A DNA stretch of 64,000 nt, from NCBI RefSeq assembly GCF_900172335.1, contig NZ_FWFX01000014.1:40514-104513 (forward strand), written 5' to 3'. The notes beneath the pieces were generated by a model, which was not told where the DNA came from, made no database searches, and was given only the letters and a program-made list of their open reading frames with translations. The DNA comes from Roseovarius albus. GTDB taxonomy: Bacteria; Pseudomonadota; Alphaproteobacteria; Rhodobacterales; Rhodobacteraceae. This document shows positions 52,918-61,940 of this stretch, in pieces (within the stretch, counting starts at the first letter, position 1; every line of letters starts with the position of its first letter). Made by a program: the position numbers and the translations under genes.

Positions 52918-54408
52918 ATGCGCCTGCTGATCATAGTAATGCTTGCCGTGAGCCTGCTGACTTCGGCTGCCGCAGCGCAACCAGATAACGTGTTCCGTCA
53001 GGCGCATGACGTCGGCAAAGGTGCCCGTTCCAGCCTCGATCCGATTTCTCAAGGTCGCGTGCTTCAAATCACCGAGAAAATTATGAACCGCTTGGCGCGT
53101 CCCGGAATGGATGGCTTGCCGCAGCCTGATCTGGCAACCGAATGGTACACAAACAAGGATGGCACGGTTTGGACTGTCAAATTGCGCGAAGGGGTGCTCT
53201 TTCACGACGGCTCCCCTTTTGTGGCCGCCGACGTCGTTTACACCTTCAACCGCACGCTTGATCCGGCCACGAATAGCCCAGCGCAATCATTGCTTAGAAT
53301 GTTCTCAGGAATAGAGGCATTGGACGATCTAACGGTGCAATTCACACTGGAATCAACGTTTGCGGATTTACCACTACTGCTGATGGATCCACGCTTGCGG
53401 ATCATTCCGGCAGGCACCGGCGATGAAATCGCTCAAACTGGAATTGGCACCGGACCTTTTATGGTGGAAAAGTTCGATCCGGATGGGATCACGCATCTGG
53501 TCGCCAATCCAAACTATTGGGAAGGCGCGCCGTATATTGAGCGAATAGAGATTATCGGCGTTCCGGATTCGCAAGCGCGGTTGCAGGCGTTTTTGGCAGG
53601 CCAGTTGGACATGGAGCGTGGAATTCTCCCCCTCCTCCGCCGGGCTCTGACACAATCAGACCGCTACATCATCCAAGACATCCCGACTGGAAACTGGTCA
53701 GGCTTTGTGTTTCGAACGGACACTGCCCCCTTTACCGATCCGCGTGTTCGCAAAGCCATCCGTCTCGCTGTTGATCGCGAAGAACTTCTAAAACTGGCTC
53801 TTGATGGCGGCGGCACTGTGTCATGTGACACGCCGGTTGCTCCGGATGATCAATATCGCGCCAATATGGAGTGCCCTCAAGACATAGAGGCGGCGCGCGA
53901 GCTACTGATTGAAGCAGGTTATCCCAACGGCATTGGAATAGATCTCCATGTTTCCACCATTGACCAAGCCTGGTCAGCGCTGGCCGTAGCGTTTCAGCAG
54001 CAAGTCTTACCGGCTGGCATATATGTGAACATTGTTAAGTCTTCAGCGGATGGATATTGGACAGAGATTTGGAAAAACAAAGATAGCTTTGCAACAAGTT
54101 GGTCAGCTCGCCCCGCCGATCAGGTTCTGAACGAGGCCTACCACTCCAGTGCTAGCGGCAACGAAAGCTACTATCGCGACCCAAACTTTGAATTGATGCT
54201 GCTTGCCGCACGCAAAGAGTTGAATTTCGAAGATCGACGCAAGCTCTACATTCGCGCGCAAGAACATCTGGCCGACACATCAGGCACCCTCATTCCCTTT
54301 CATCGCACACAGCTGGTTGGCCTCTCTAAACGTGTTCGTGACATCGATCCGGTGCGCAGCGATGTGATCCGCTGGCATCTGGTCAAGCTGGTCGACCCCG
54401 ACACTTAG
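52918..54408 (+). CDS. ABC-type substrate-binding protein, family 5
   Basis: A 496-residue periplasmic solute receptor of the peptide/nickel/opine class: signal peptide LLIIVMLAVSLLTSAAAAQ, then TEWYTNKDGTVWTVKLREGVLFHDG and AADVVYTFNRTL motifs. No permease or ATPase gene is adjacent, so it is an orphan receptor. The ligand is unknown. Confidence 0.88.
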   Translation: MRLLIIVMLAVSLLTSAAAAQPDNVFRQAHDVGKGARSSLDPISQGRVLQITEKIMNRLARPGMDGLPQPDLATEWYTNKDGTVWTVKLREGVLFHDGSPFVAADVVYTFNRTLDPATNSPAQSLLRMFSGIEALDDLTVQFTLESTFADLPLLLMDPRLRIIPAGTGDEIAQTGIGTGPFMVEKFDPDGITHLVANPNYWEGAPYIERIEIIGVPDSQARLQAFLAGQLDMERGILPLLRRALTQSDRYIIQDIPTGNWSGFVFRTDTAPFTDPRVRKAIRLAVDREELLKLALDGGGTVSCDTPVAPDDQYRANMECPQDIEAARELLIEAGYPNGIGIDLHVSTIDQAWSALAVAFQQQVLPAGIYVNIVKSSADGYWTEIWKNKDSFATSWSARPADQVLNEAYHSSASGNESYYRDPNFELMLLAARKELNFEDRRKLYIRAQEHLADTSGTLIPFHRTQLVGLSKRVRDIDPVRSDVIRWHLVKLVDPDT

Positions 54409-54554
54409 ATCGATTGCTCTGCCCAATACCCCGGAACAATACGCGCAATATATGTAAAGAAATGCGCCTATTTCAGTAACAATTCTCGCAAAACCGGTTG
54501 ACGCCCCTTTTCCACAGACATAGTGTCTCGCACACGCAGCAAAGGAGTCGCGCA

Positions 54555-54602
54555 ATGAACGCGCTAGTCGTAATTCTAAGCAAATGGCGCATGGGCCGGT
54601 AA
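54555..54602 (+). CDS. ilv leader peptide
   Basis: A 15-residue frame, MNALVVILSKWRMGR, with AAAGGAG seven bases upstream. Its run Leu-Val-Val-Ile-Leu gives the branched-chain amino acid control codons for attenuation of the acetolactate synthase genes that follow. Too short to be found by length, but its position, codons and the hairpins after it are convincing. Confidence 0.85.
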   Translation: MNALVVILSKWRMGR

Positions 54603-54652
54603 CGGACACCATAACGGTACCCCATGCGCCCCCGAAGATCGGGGGCTTTTTT
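54586..54652 (+). promoter_or_regulatory. ilv attenuator: antiterminator and terminator
   Basis: GGCGCATGGG (54586-54595) can pair with CCCATGCGCC (54621-54630), the antiterminator. The last bases of that arm belong also to the terminator stem GCCCCCGA-AGA-TCGGGGGC (54628-54646) with six U after it. If the ribosome stalls at the Leu/Val/Ile codons the first pairing forms and transcription goes on; if it finishes the leader it masks 54586-54595 and the terminator forms. Confidence 0.88.
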
Positions 54653-54689
54653 ATGCGTATAACGATGACGTCACGAACGGAGCGATAGT

Positions 54690-56444
54690 ATGACACGTCA
54701 GATGAGCGGAGCGAAAATGGTAGTCCAAGCCTTGAGGGATCAGGGTGTGGATGTCGTGTTCGGGTACCCCGGTGGCGCCGTGTTACCGATTTATGACGAA
54801 ATCTTTCAGCAAAACGATATTCGCCATGTTCTGGTCCGACACGAACAAGGTGCAGTTCATGCCGCTGAAGGGTATGCCCGTTCAACCGGTAAACCCGGCG
54901 TTGTTCTAGTAACATCCGGCCCCGGCGCGACCAATGCCGTGACCGGCATCACTGACGCGCTGCTTGATTCCATTCCGCTGGTAGTTTTGACCGGTCAGGT
55001 TCCGACCTTCATGATCGGCAATGACGCCTTCCAAGAGGCCGATACCGTAGGCATCACGCGTCCCTGCACAAAGCATAACTGGCTGGTCAGCGACACGGGC
55101 GACCTGTCTGACACATTACATCAGGCGTTCCACGTTGCCACTACCGGCCGTCCCGGCCCGGTTGTTGTGGACATCCCCAAAGACGTTCAATTTGCCAGCG
55201 CGGAATACACCCCGCCCGGCAAAGCAAAGACCAATCATTATCAACCACCAGTCAAAGGTGACATCGAAACCATCACAGAACTAGTTGAGGCGATGGAAAC
55301 GGCCAAACGCCCCGTGTTTTACACCGGTGGCGGTGTGATCAATTCCGGCAATGCCGCAAGCCAACTGTTGCGTGAACTGGTAGAGGCCACTGGCATTCCA
55401 ATCACCTCTACCCTGATGGGCCTTGGGGCTTATCCGGCATCCGGCAAAAACTGGTTGGGCATGTTGGGCATGCACGGCCTGTATGAAGCAAACATGGCGA
55501 TGCACGACTGCGATTTAATGATCAATATCGGTGCCCGCTTTGACGACCGGATCACTGGCCGCGTGGATGCATTCAGCCCAAATTCGATCAAAGCACACAT
55601 CGATATTGATCCCTCATCGATTAACAAGGTGATCAAGGCCGACATCCCAATTGTCGGAGATGTTGCACATGTTCTGGAAGATCTGCTCAAGGTCTGGAAA
55701 TCACGAGGACGCAAGGTCAACCGAGAGGGCTTGCAGCAATGGTGGGCAGAGATTGAGGACTGGAAAAAGGTCAATTGCCTCGCATTTACCCAAGAAGGTA
55801 AAACCATCAGGCCACAACATGCACTGGCGCGTCTGGAAGAGCTGACTAAAGGCCATGACCGATATGTCTGCACCGAAGTCGGGCAACACCAAATGTGGGC
55901 CGCCCAGTACCTGAATTTTGAAGATCCCCATCGTTGGATGACCTCGGGTGGTTTGGGTACGATGGGCTATGGCTTTCCGGCCTCTATCGGTGTTCAGATG
56001 GCACACCCTGATGCTTTGGTCATTAATGTGGCTGGTGAGGCCTCGTGGCTGATGAACATGCAGGAAATGGGCACGGCTATGCAGTTCAATCTGCCCGTGA
56101 AACAGTTCATCTTGAACAATGAACGCCTTGGCATGGTGCGCCAGTGGCAAGAACTGCTGCACGGACAGCGCTATTCACACAGCTGGTCTGAATCCCTGCC
56201 TGATTTTGTAAAACTTGCCGAAGCTTTTGGTGCCAAGGGTATCATATGCACGGATCCTGCGGATCTGGATGACGCAATCATGGAAATGATCAACTATGAT
56301 GGCCCGGTGATTTTCGACTGTTTGGTTGAAAAGCATGAAAACTGCTTCCCGATGATTCCATCAGGTGAACCACATAACAAAATGCTGTTGGGCGAAGCGT
56401 CAACCGAAGACGCGATCGGAAACACTGGCGCGGTGCTTGTGTAA
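54690..56444 (+). CDS. ilvB: Acetolactate synthase large subunit
   Basis: A 584-residue thiamine-diphosphate enzyme that makes acetolactate or acetohydroxybutyrate for branched-chain amino acids. HEQGAVHAAEGYA carries the catalytic Glu; AGEASWLMNMQE is the cofactor-binding motif (Rhodobacterales form of GDGSF). FAD-binding middle domain with GGVINSGNA. Follows the attenuator; GGAG seven bases before ATG. Confidence 0.95.
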   Translation: MTRQMSGAKMVVQALRDQGVDVVFGYPGGAVLPIYDEIFQQNDIRHVLVRHEQGAVHAAEGYARSTGKPGVVLVTSGPGATNAVTGITDALLDSIPLVVLTGQVPTFMIGNDAFQEADTVGITRPCTKHNWLVSDTGDLSDTLHQAFHVATTGRPGPVVVDIPKDVQFASAEYTPPGKAKTNHYQPPVKGDIETITELVEAMETAKRPVFYTGGGVINSGNAASQLLRELVEATGIPITSTLMGLGAYPASGKNWLGMLGMHGLYEANMAMHDCDLMINIGARFDDRITGRVDAFSPNSIKAHIDIDPSSINKVIKADIPIVGDVAHVLEDLLKVWKSRGRKVNREGLQQWWAEIEDWKKVNCLAFTQEGKTIRPQHALARLEELTKGHDRYVCTEVGQHQMWAAQYLNFEDPHRWMTSGGLGTMGYGFPASIGVQMAHPDALVINVAGEASWLMNMQEMGTAMQFNLPVKQFILNNERLGMVRQWQELLHGQRYSHSWSESLPDFVKLAEAFGAKGIICTDPADLDDAIMEMINYDGPVIFDCLVEKHENCFPMIPSGEPHNKMLLGEASTEDAIGNTGAVLV

Positions 56445-56487
56445 GCGCTTTTGAGTCGCTGGCACAGATCCAAAGAAAGGCTAAGAC

Positions 56488-57048
56488 ATGTCTGCTCTAA
56501 AAATCAAAAAAGGCTCGAACAAGCACTCGGCTTATAACCTGCGTCCAACGTTTTCGGATGTGATTGAACGGCACACATTGGCGGTTATCGTCGATAACGA
56601 ACCCGGCGTTCTAGCGCGGGTTATCGGTCTATTTTCAGGCCGGGGTTACAACATTGACAGCCTGACCGTGGCCGAGGTCGATCACACCGGGCACACTTCA
56701 CGCATCACTATCGTCACCACTGGCACACCGCAGGTGATCGAACAAATCAAAGCGCAACTTGGCCGCATCGTTTCGGTTCATGAAGTGCACGACCTGACGG
56801 TCGAGGGTGACTCTGTCGAACGGGAACTGGCACTTGTTCGGGTGCATGGAACGGGTGACCAACGAGTTGAAGCCCTACGTCTTTCCGAGATCTTCCGTGC
56901 TCGAGTCGTAGATTCGACACATGAGAGCTTTGTATTTGAGTTGACGGGTGCCCCAGATAAAATCGACGCCTTTGCAGAACTGATGCGCCCCCTTGGCCTT
57001 GGGCGTATCGCACGGACAGGTGTCGCGGCCTTGTCACGTGGGCGATAA
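56488..57048 (+). CDS. ilvH: Acetolactate synthase regulatory subunit
   Basis: A 186-residue small subunit: an ACT domain near the N-terminus (VIVDNEPGVLARVIGLFSGRGYNIDSL) that binds valine, and a C-terminal activating domain. It is 43 bases after the large subunit. A small hairpin CGGGCA-AAAC-TGCCCG (57076-57091) follows the stop, without a U-run. Confidence 0.94.
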   Translation: MSALKIKKGSNKHSAYNLRPTFSDVIERHTLAVIVDNEPGVLARVIGLFSGRGYNIDSLTVAEVDHTGHTSRITIVTTGTPQVIEQIKAQLGRIVSVHEVHDLTVEGDSVERELALVRVHGTGDQRVEALRLSEIFRARVVDSTHESFVFELTGAPDKIDAFAELMRPLGLGRIARTGVAALSRGR

Positions 57049-57186
57049 GAACACCTTTCGATCCAGAAACATTGGCGGGCAAAACTGCCCGTCAGCTTGA
57101 AATGGGGTCCGACCGCAGGTTGCAGATCCATTAATTCAGTTCAGTTCTAGACCAGCACTTTACTCAATTTGATTTACAGAATTGAG

Positions 57187-57567
57187 TTAAATAGATCTGA
57201 GACGATGGCCATTTTGCAGGAAACCCGTTCTTGAGGGTGTTCTCGCACGGGCAACATCAATCGGAACCACTTTGGTTCCACTACTTTCGAATTTTTGCAC
57301 TTCATTTTGTTTTTTGCGATCTGCTGCGGTTTGAAGACTCGATACGAGTTGAGGATACGCTCCGGGCTCAACAAGCTGCGCGTTTTCTGCACGGCGAACT
57401 TTACCGTCATCCACGATATCGAATCTAACCAAGTCGCCTGCCTCGATCGCACAGGCTTCCACTCCTTGAACAACTTCACTGCTCAAGAAGGCCAAATTCC
57501 CATGATCTTCACACCAGATTACAGCCCGATTCTGATCCGGATCACTCCAAAGTACTACCCCAAACAT
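57187..57567 (-). CDS. Cold-shock-like small protein
   Basis: A 126-residue protein. The first 65 residues (FGVVLWSDPDQNRAVIWCEDHGNLAFL, GDLVRFDI) suggest an OB-fold like cold-shock domains, with a basic Lys/Arg-rich tail. ATG 57567 follows GGGGAG; a longer frame is possible. RNA binding is plausible but unproven. Confidence 0.6.
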   Translation of the reverse strand: MFGVVLWSDPDQNRAVIWCEDHGNLAFLSSEVVQGVEACAIEAGDLVRFDIVDDGKVRRAENAQLVEPGAYPQLVSSLQTAADRKKQNEVQKFESSGTKVVPIDVARARTPSRTGFLQNGHRLRSI

Positions 57568-57790
57568 GCGCTCCCCTTCTTTACGCAATAGGGTCATTAT
57601 CTGCATTGAATTTTGTTTCTGGTATGGCTTTTTGAGTGTCGCATAGATCTATTTTGTGTCACTTTTTTTGATAATTGACGCCAAATAGCATCAACTGTGA
57701 CTTGAGACACATCAAATCATTCAATTTAAGATTAAAAACCAATAAACTGTATGAAGTGATCCTTCTCTACCCAAACGAGCGGCCTTTTTT
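57568..57790. other. Divergent AT-rich gap
   Basis: 223 bases between the divergent cold-shock-like and XRE genes, rich in T-runs. A TTGTGTCAC/GTGAC...GACAC pair near 57655-57710 may be a regulator site; it is too loose to name. Confidence 0.35.
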
Positions 57791-58609
57791 GTGAGCAACA
57801 TCCCCTCTCCCGCCCCTGCCCAATTTGAACCCGCTGCGCTGAGACGAATTTTCGGTGACAACCTTCGCATGCTTTGTGATCAATACCCTTCAGTTTCTAG
57901 CATATGCCGGGAATTGAGAATTAACCGCACGCAGTTCAATCGTTATTTGTCCGGCGACAGCTTTCCTCGCCCCGACATCCTGAGCCAGATCTGCCAATTC
58001 TTTGATGTTGATGCGCGCATTTTGCTGGAACCGATCAACGAGTTAAAGGCGCGCGAAATTGACCTCTTGAACCACCCCATCCTGAGTGGTTTTTTCGGCT
58101 CCGAACCCGTTCATGTTGATGAAAGATTGTTCCCAAGCGGCTTCTACCGCTTCGTCCGCCCTAGCTTCATTGATGACACAAAATTCGCTTTGGGCCTCGT
58201 TCATGTCAAAAGAGCATCAGGATATACGTTCGTTCGCGGATTTGAGCCGCGCGAAGCACTTAGAATGCAGGGATTGTCGACACATCCGCAACACAGAGAA
58301 TATCGAGGAATGATCATGCGCCAGGAGGAGGGCATTATGGCCATCGTTTCACATCGGAATTCAATGTCATGCTCCTTCAATTTCCTGTCGCAGGAAACAT
58401 CTTTCCAATCCAATCTCTGGGAGGGTTACGCGACCCGCACCACACGTGAAAAGGTCTCGGGACGACGAGCGACACGCATGGTGTATGAACACCTCGGCCA
58501 CGATATGGCCAAGGTCATGCAATGTGCGCGGCAATCAGGGCTTATCTCGCGCGAAGACGTTCCACCGTTTCACCTGAGATTGCTTCGACTGGATCAGGAG
58601 TTTCGCTAA
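57791..58609 (+). CDS. XRE-type transcription regulator
   Basis: A 272-residue protein from GTG 57791. The helix-turn-helix is in residues 20-78 (SVSSICRELRINRTQFNRYLSGDSFPRPDILSQICQFF). The rest has no named domain. There is no clear ribosome site. It is divergent from the cold-shock-like gene and may control it or itself. Confidence 0.75.
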   Translation: MSNIPSPAPAQFEPAALRRIFGDNLRMLCDQYPSVSSICRELRINRTQFNRYLSGDSFPRPDILSQICQFFDVDARILLEPINELKAREIDLLNHPILSGFFGSEPVHVDERLFPSGFYRFVRPSFIDDTKFALGLVHVKRASGYTFVRGFEPREALRMQGLSTHPQHREYRGMIMRQEEGIMAIVSHRNSMSCSFNFLSQETSFQSNLWEGYATRTTREKVSGRRATRMVYEHLGHDMAKVMQCARQSGLISREDVPPFHLRLLRLDQEFR

Positions 58610-58811
58610 AATCGTTGCCCTTACAGGTCGCCTCAGATGCTATGTATGTCGCGAAAAGTTGACCCATTATCGCATTTAGATAAAATTATGACTGCATACG
58701 AGGCACGAAAGAATCTGCCTTGGTTTCAATAGAAACAACCTGACAACCATAGTTCTATTCGCCAGTGCAAGGACATCCCTGCCAGCGTATACTCGATAAC
58801 GGAGAGCCACG

Positions 58812-59972
58812 ATGTCGCAGCCCATCACCGATCTGTCTAATGTGCGCACCACTGTAGACAAGGCCAACGGCCTGCCAAATCCGCATTATGTTGACCCTGT
58901 GGTTTTCGAAGAAGAAAAACACGCCTTGCTCAAGACGCAGTGGGCAGGCCTTGCGGTAACTGCAGACGTGCCGGAAAACGGCGATGCAAAGCCAATAGAG
59001 TTTCTTGGCCAGCCACTGTTGCTGGTCCGCGACAAAGACGGCGATGTCCGCGTGTTCCACAATATCTGCCGCCACCGCGGCATGATCCTTGTCGAAGAGC
59101 CGCGCAAAATCGAAGGCGCCATTCGCTGCCCCTATCACTCGTGGTGCTATTCCACCAAAGGCAAATTGGTTGCCACACCCCACGTTGGCGGGGCTGGCCA
59201 CAATACCCACGAATCGATCAATAAATCGGAACTGGGCCTCAGCGAAGTGCGCAGCCACATCTGGCGTGACGTAATCTGGGTCAACCTATCCGGTACCGCC
59301 CCGGAATTCGAAGATGTAAACGCAGACTTGATCGAACGGTGGAAAGAGTTTGATCTGCCACTGTATCATGGCGGCACAGATAGCCGATTTGAACTACACC
59401 TCCAAACCAACTGGAAGCTGGCTGTCGAAAACTATTGCGAAAGCTATCACCTACCGTGGGTTCACCCCGGTCTGAACAGCTATTCGCGCCTTGAAGATCA
59501 CTACAACATCGAAAAATACGGCAGCTACTCCGGCCAAGGCACAACTGTGTATCGCCAGCTTCAGGACGAAGACGGCAAAAGCTTTCCTGACTTTCCCGAA
59601 GTGGGCCCCAAATGGGGCGAACAGGCAGAGTACATTGCCGTCTATCCCAATGTATTGCTGGGAGTTCAACGCGATCATGCCTTCACCATCGTACTGAACC
59701 CAATCAGCACCGAAAAAACGGTTGAGCATATCCACCTCTATTATGCGGTACCGGAAACAGATCAATCCCTGCGGGCCACCAATACCAAGATGTGGAAAGA
59801 AGTGTTCGAGGAAGATATCTTCGTTGTCGAGGGCATGCAAAAGGGTCGCCACGTCGAGGGCTTTGACGGCGGGCGCTTCTCGCCGGTGATGGACAGTCCA
59901 ACACACTGCTTCCACGACTGGGTGGCTGGCAAGATCGAAACCTATCGCTCCATGCAGCAGGCGGCTGAATGA
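58812..59972 (+). CDS. Rieske oxygenase alpha subunit, second copy
   Basis: A 386-residue ring-hydroxylating-type oxygenase. The cluster ligands are C86-x-H88 and C106-xx-H109 (CRHRG, CPYHSW); the iron ligands are in NYCESYHLPWVH (H213, H218). GGAG lies seven bases before ATG. It differs clearly from the copy at 17 kb. It may act on a small onium or carboxylate. Its electron donor is not nearby; the next gene overlaps by four bases. Confidence 0.88.
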   Translation: MSQPITDLSNVRTTVDKANGLPNPHYVDPVVFEEEKHALLKTQWAGLAVTADVPENGDAKPIEFLGQPLLLVRDKDGDVRVFHNICRHRGMILVEEPRKIEGAIRCPYHSWCYSTKGKLVATPHVGGAGHNTHESINKSELGLSEVRSHIWRDVIWVNLSGTAPEFEDVNADLIERWKEFDLPLYHGGTDSRFELHLQTNWKLAVENYCESYHLPWVHPGLNSYSRLEDHYNIEKYGSYSGQGTTVYRQLQDEDGKSFPDFPEVGPKWGEQAEYIAVYPNVLLGVQRDHAFTIVLNPISTEKTVEHIHLYYAVPETDQSLRATNTKMWKEVFEEDIFVVEGMQKGRHVEGFDGGRFSPVMDSPTHCFHDWVAGKIETYRSMQQAAE

Positions 59973-60184
59973 GCGACACGCTTGATGCGAAAATGATCGC
60001 AGCGCACGAGGCGGGTGACAAACCCGCCTTGGTGCGCCTTTATTCTCAAGCGGCTGATGAGGCGAACGATGTCGATGCAAGCTGTTTCTACCTGACACAC
60101 GCCTATATCTTTGCGCTCGACAGCGGTGCGCCCGAAACAGACGCACTCCATGCACGCCTTGTTGCGCAGGGGCGTGAAGCCTGA
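59969..60184 (+). CDS. Small protein coupled to the Rieske gene
   Basis: A 71-residue helical protein (Ala-rich, with AHEAGDKPALVRLYSQAADEA and a tyrosine-rich middle) overlapping the Rieske stop by four bases. The pattern suggests one tetratricopeptide-like helical pair. It may help the oxygenase assemble or bind a partner, a guess from the overlap only. Confidence 0.65.
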   Translation: MSDTLDAKMIAAHEAGDKPALVRLYSQAADEANDVDASCFYLTHAYIFALDSGAPETDALHARLVAQGREA

Positions 60185-60259
60185 GCCGCCACGTTGCGGC
60201 TCTTTCCCTCAAATCCACTCCGTGTAATGCTATTCCATGAACAACCGCGAAGCAGGTGA

Positions 60260-60880
60260 ATGGAAAAGGCTCTTACACACTCCGATCTGGGCATTTTGAT
60301 CCCCGCAGCTGGTGCGTCCTCGCGAATGCGTGGTGCCGATAAACTGCTTCAGGACGTCGATGGGCTTCCCCTCCTCAAGAGACAGGTTGAATTAGCGCTG
60401 ACTTGCAATGTACCTGCTTGCGTTACCTTGCCCGCGAAACAGTCTGTGAGGCATCAATTGCTCGCCCCTTATGAAGAGAAGGGCCTTACTGTTATCCTGT
60501 GCCAGAATTCGACGGAAGGGCTGGCTGCCTCAATCAGGTTGGGTGCACAGTGGGCACAAAAGAAGGGCCTAAGTGGAGTGATGGTCCTTCTGGCAGACCT
60601 GCCCGAGGTGACCTTAGCAGATCTTAGGACAATGTTTGCACACGCCTCTGCCGCGCCTCACGCGATCGTACGGGCTTGCAACCAGATGAGCGAACCGGGC
60701 CACCCTGTTATCTTCCCTCAACGCATGTTCGAGAAGCTGATGACACTTTCAGGGGATCGGGGCGCGAATGCTTTGCTAAAAAGCGAGCAAATAGAATACG
60801 TCCCCCTACCCGAAAACCATGCTACCACCGATCTGGACACGCCCGAAGAATGGGAAGCCTGGCGTAAGAGATCTCGTTAA
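60260..60880 (+). CDS. MobA-like nucleotidyltransferase (MocA type)
   Basis: A 206-residue NTP-transferase: LIPAAGASSRMRGADKLLQDVDG is the nucleotide-binding start and VMVLLADLPEVT the metal-site loop (DLP). Such proteins add CMP to molybdopterin or make other activated cofactors or sugars. It stands after the Rieske genes by 75 bases. There are no molybdoenzyme genes in the window. Confidence 0.82.
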   Translation: MEKALTHSDLGILIPAAGASSRMRGADKLLQDVDGLPLLKRQVELALTCNVPACVTLPAKQSVRHQLLAPYEEKGLTVILCQNSTEGLAASIRLGAQWAQKKGLSGVMVLLADLPEVTLADLRTMFAHASAAPHAIVRACNQMSEPGHPVIFPQRMFEKLMTLSGDRGANALLKSEQIEYVPLPENHATTDLDTPEEWEAWRKRSR

Positions 60881-60901
60881 AGGCCGCCTTTTATAGTGCG
60901 A

Positions 60902-61876
60902 TTACTTTGACCCGGTGAAAATACGGGACCAATCATTCGCCATATCGACCAACACCCAACCACGCTCCGCAGCCTCATCCAGGCCACGGTTCAGAACGCC
61001 AACATGACCTTCGCGGTCATAGGCCCATTCGCGCTCCGCATCGGTGTGATGCACGAGAATGCCCAAACGTGGCCCCTCTCCTGCGGTTGACCATTCAAGC
61101 ATGGCAAAATCACCATCCGAGTTCCCTCCGGCAATGATGGGGCGTTTGCCGATGATCCGTTCGATGTTAATTGGTTTGCCTTCTTTGTCGTCGACAAACC
61201 CAATGGCGGGAGCTTTTACGATTTGTGGCACACCATCAGTCACGTGATATTCGGTTTCCGTATAGGTGCCGATCACCTGTTCCGTCGGGATGCCATAGGC
61301 CTCTTGAGTAAAGACGCGCATGAAATGGATGCCACCTCCGGACACGATATAGGTCTTAAACCCTTCATCCCGCAAATAACGCAACAATTCGACCATCGGC
61401 TGATAAGTCATCTTATTGTACGGCAAGTCCGTTTTTGGATGCGTTGCGCTAGCCAGCCATTCCGCAACGGATGCTTGAAAACTCTCAACCGTCATTCCGG
61501 AATGGGTAATCTTCAATACCTCGATCAACCCCTCCTTTCCCGTTGCCATGAGCGCTTCGTAATCGCCTTCCGCCGCGGCCTTGAGGGCATCTGAGGTGAG
61601 GATGGAAGGATCAGACTCGGCCATCTTGGCAACTTGATCAACGGCATAGATCAATTGGAAATAAACCGGCTGCTCCCCCCACAAAGTGCCATCATTATCA
61701 AATACTGCAATTCGATCAGATGGGATTACGTAATCTTCTGACTTGGGATCTGTAACTGATTGTACAAAGTCAATAATTTGCGTTTCAGACTCCCCTTCCC
61801 AAGATGGCAAAGGGTCAGCGCATACAATTGCGGGAAGCAGAGCCAAAGACACTCCAGCTGAAAATAGTTTCATCAT
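60902..61876 (-). CDS. Exported HAD-family phosphatase
   Basis: A 324-residue HAD hydrolase with a signal peptide (KLFSAGVSLALLPAIVCADP). Motif I is VFDNDGTLWG (Asp60, Asp62), motif II includes TYIVSGGG and motif IV GNSDGD. GGAG is six bases before ATG 61876. It follows the sulfatase on the same strand by 64 bases, as in other marine sulfatase operons. It probably removes phosphate from a periplasmic substrate. Confidence 0.85.
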   Translation of the reverse strand: MMKLFSAGVSLALLPAIVCADPLPSWEGESETQIIDFVQSVTDPKSEDYVIPSDRIAVFDNDGTLWGEQPVYFQLIYAVDQVAKMAESDPSILTSDALKAAAEGDYEALMATGKEGLIEVLKITHSGMTVESFQASVAEWLASATHPKTDLPYNKMTYQPMVELLRYLRDEGFKTYIVSGGGIHFMRVFTQEAYGIPTEQVIGTYTETEYHVTDGVPQIVKAPAIGFVDDKEGKPINIERIIGKRPIIAGGNSDGDFAMLEWSTAGEGPRLGILVHHTDAEREWAYDREGHVGVLNRGLDEAAERGWVLVDMANDWSRIFTGSK

Positions 61877-61940
61877 AGCAATCTCCAAAATAGAGGTCGG
61901 GCCCCGGGAAACCCCGGAACCCGATAAAATCACGAGACTC

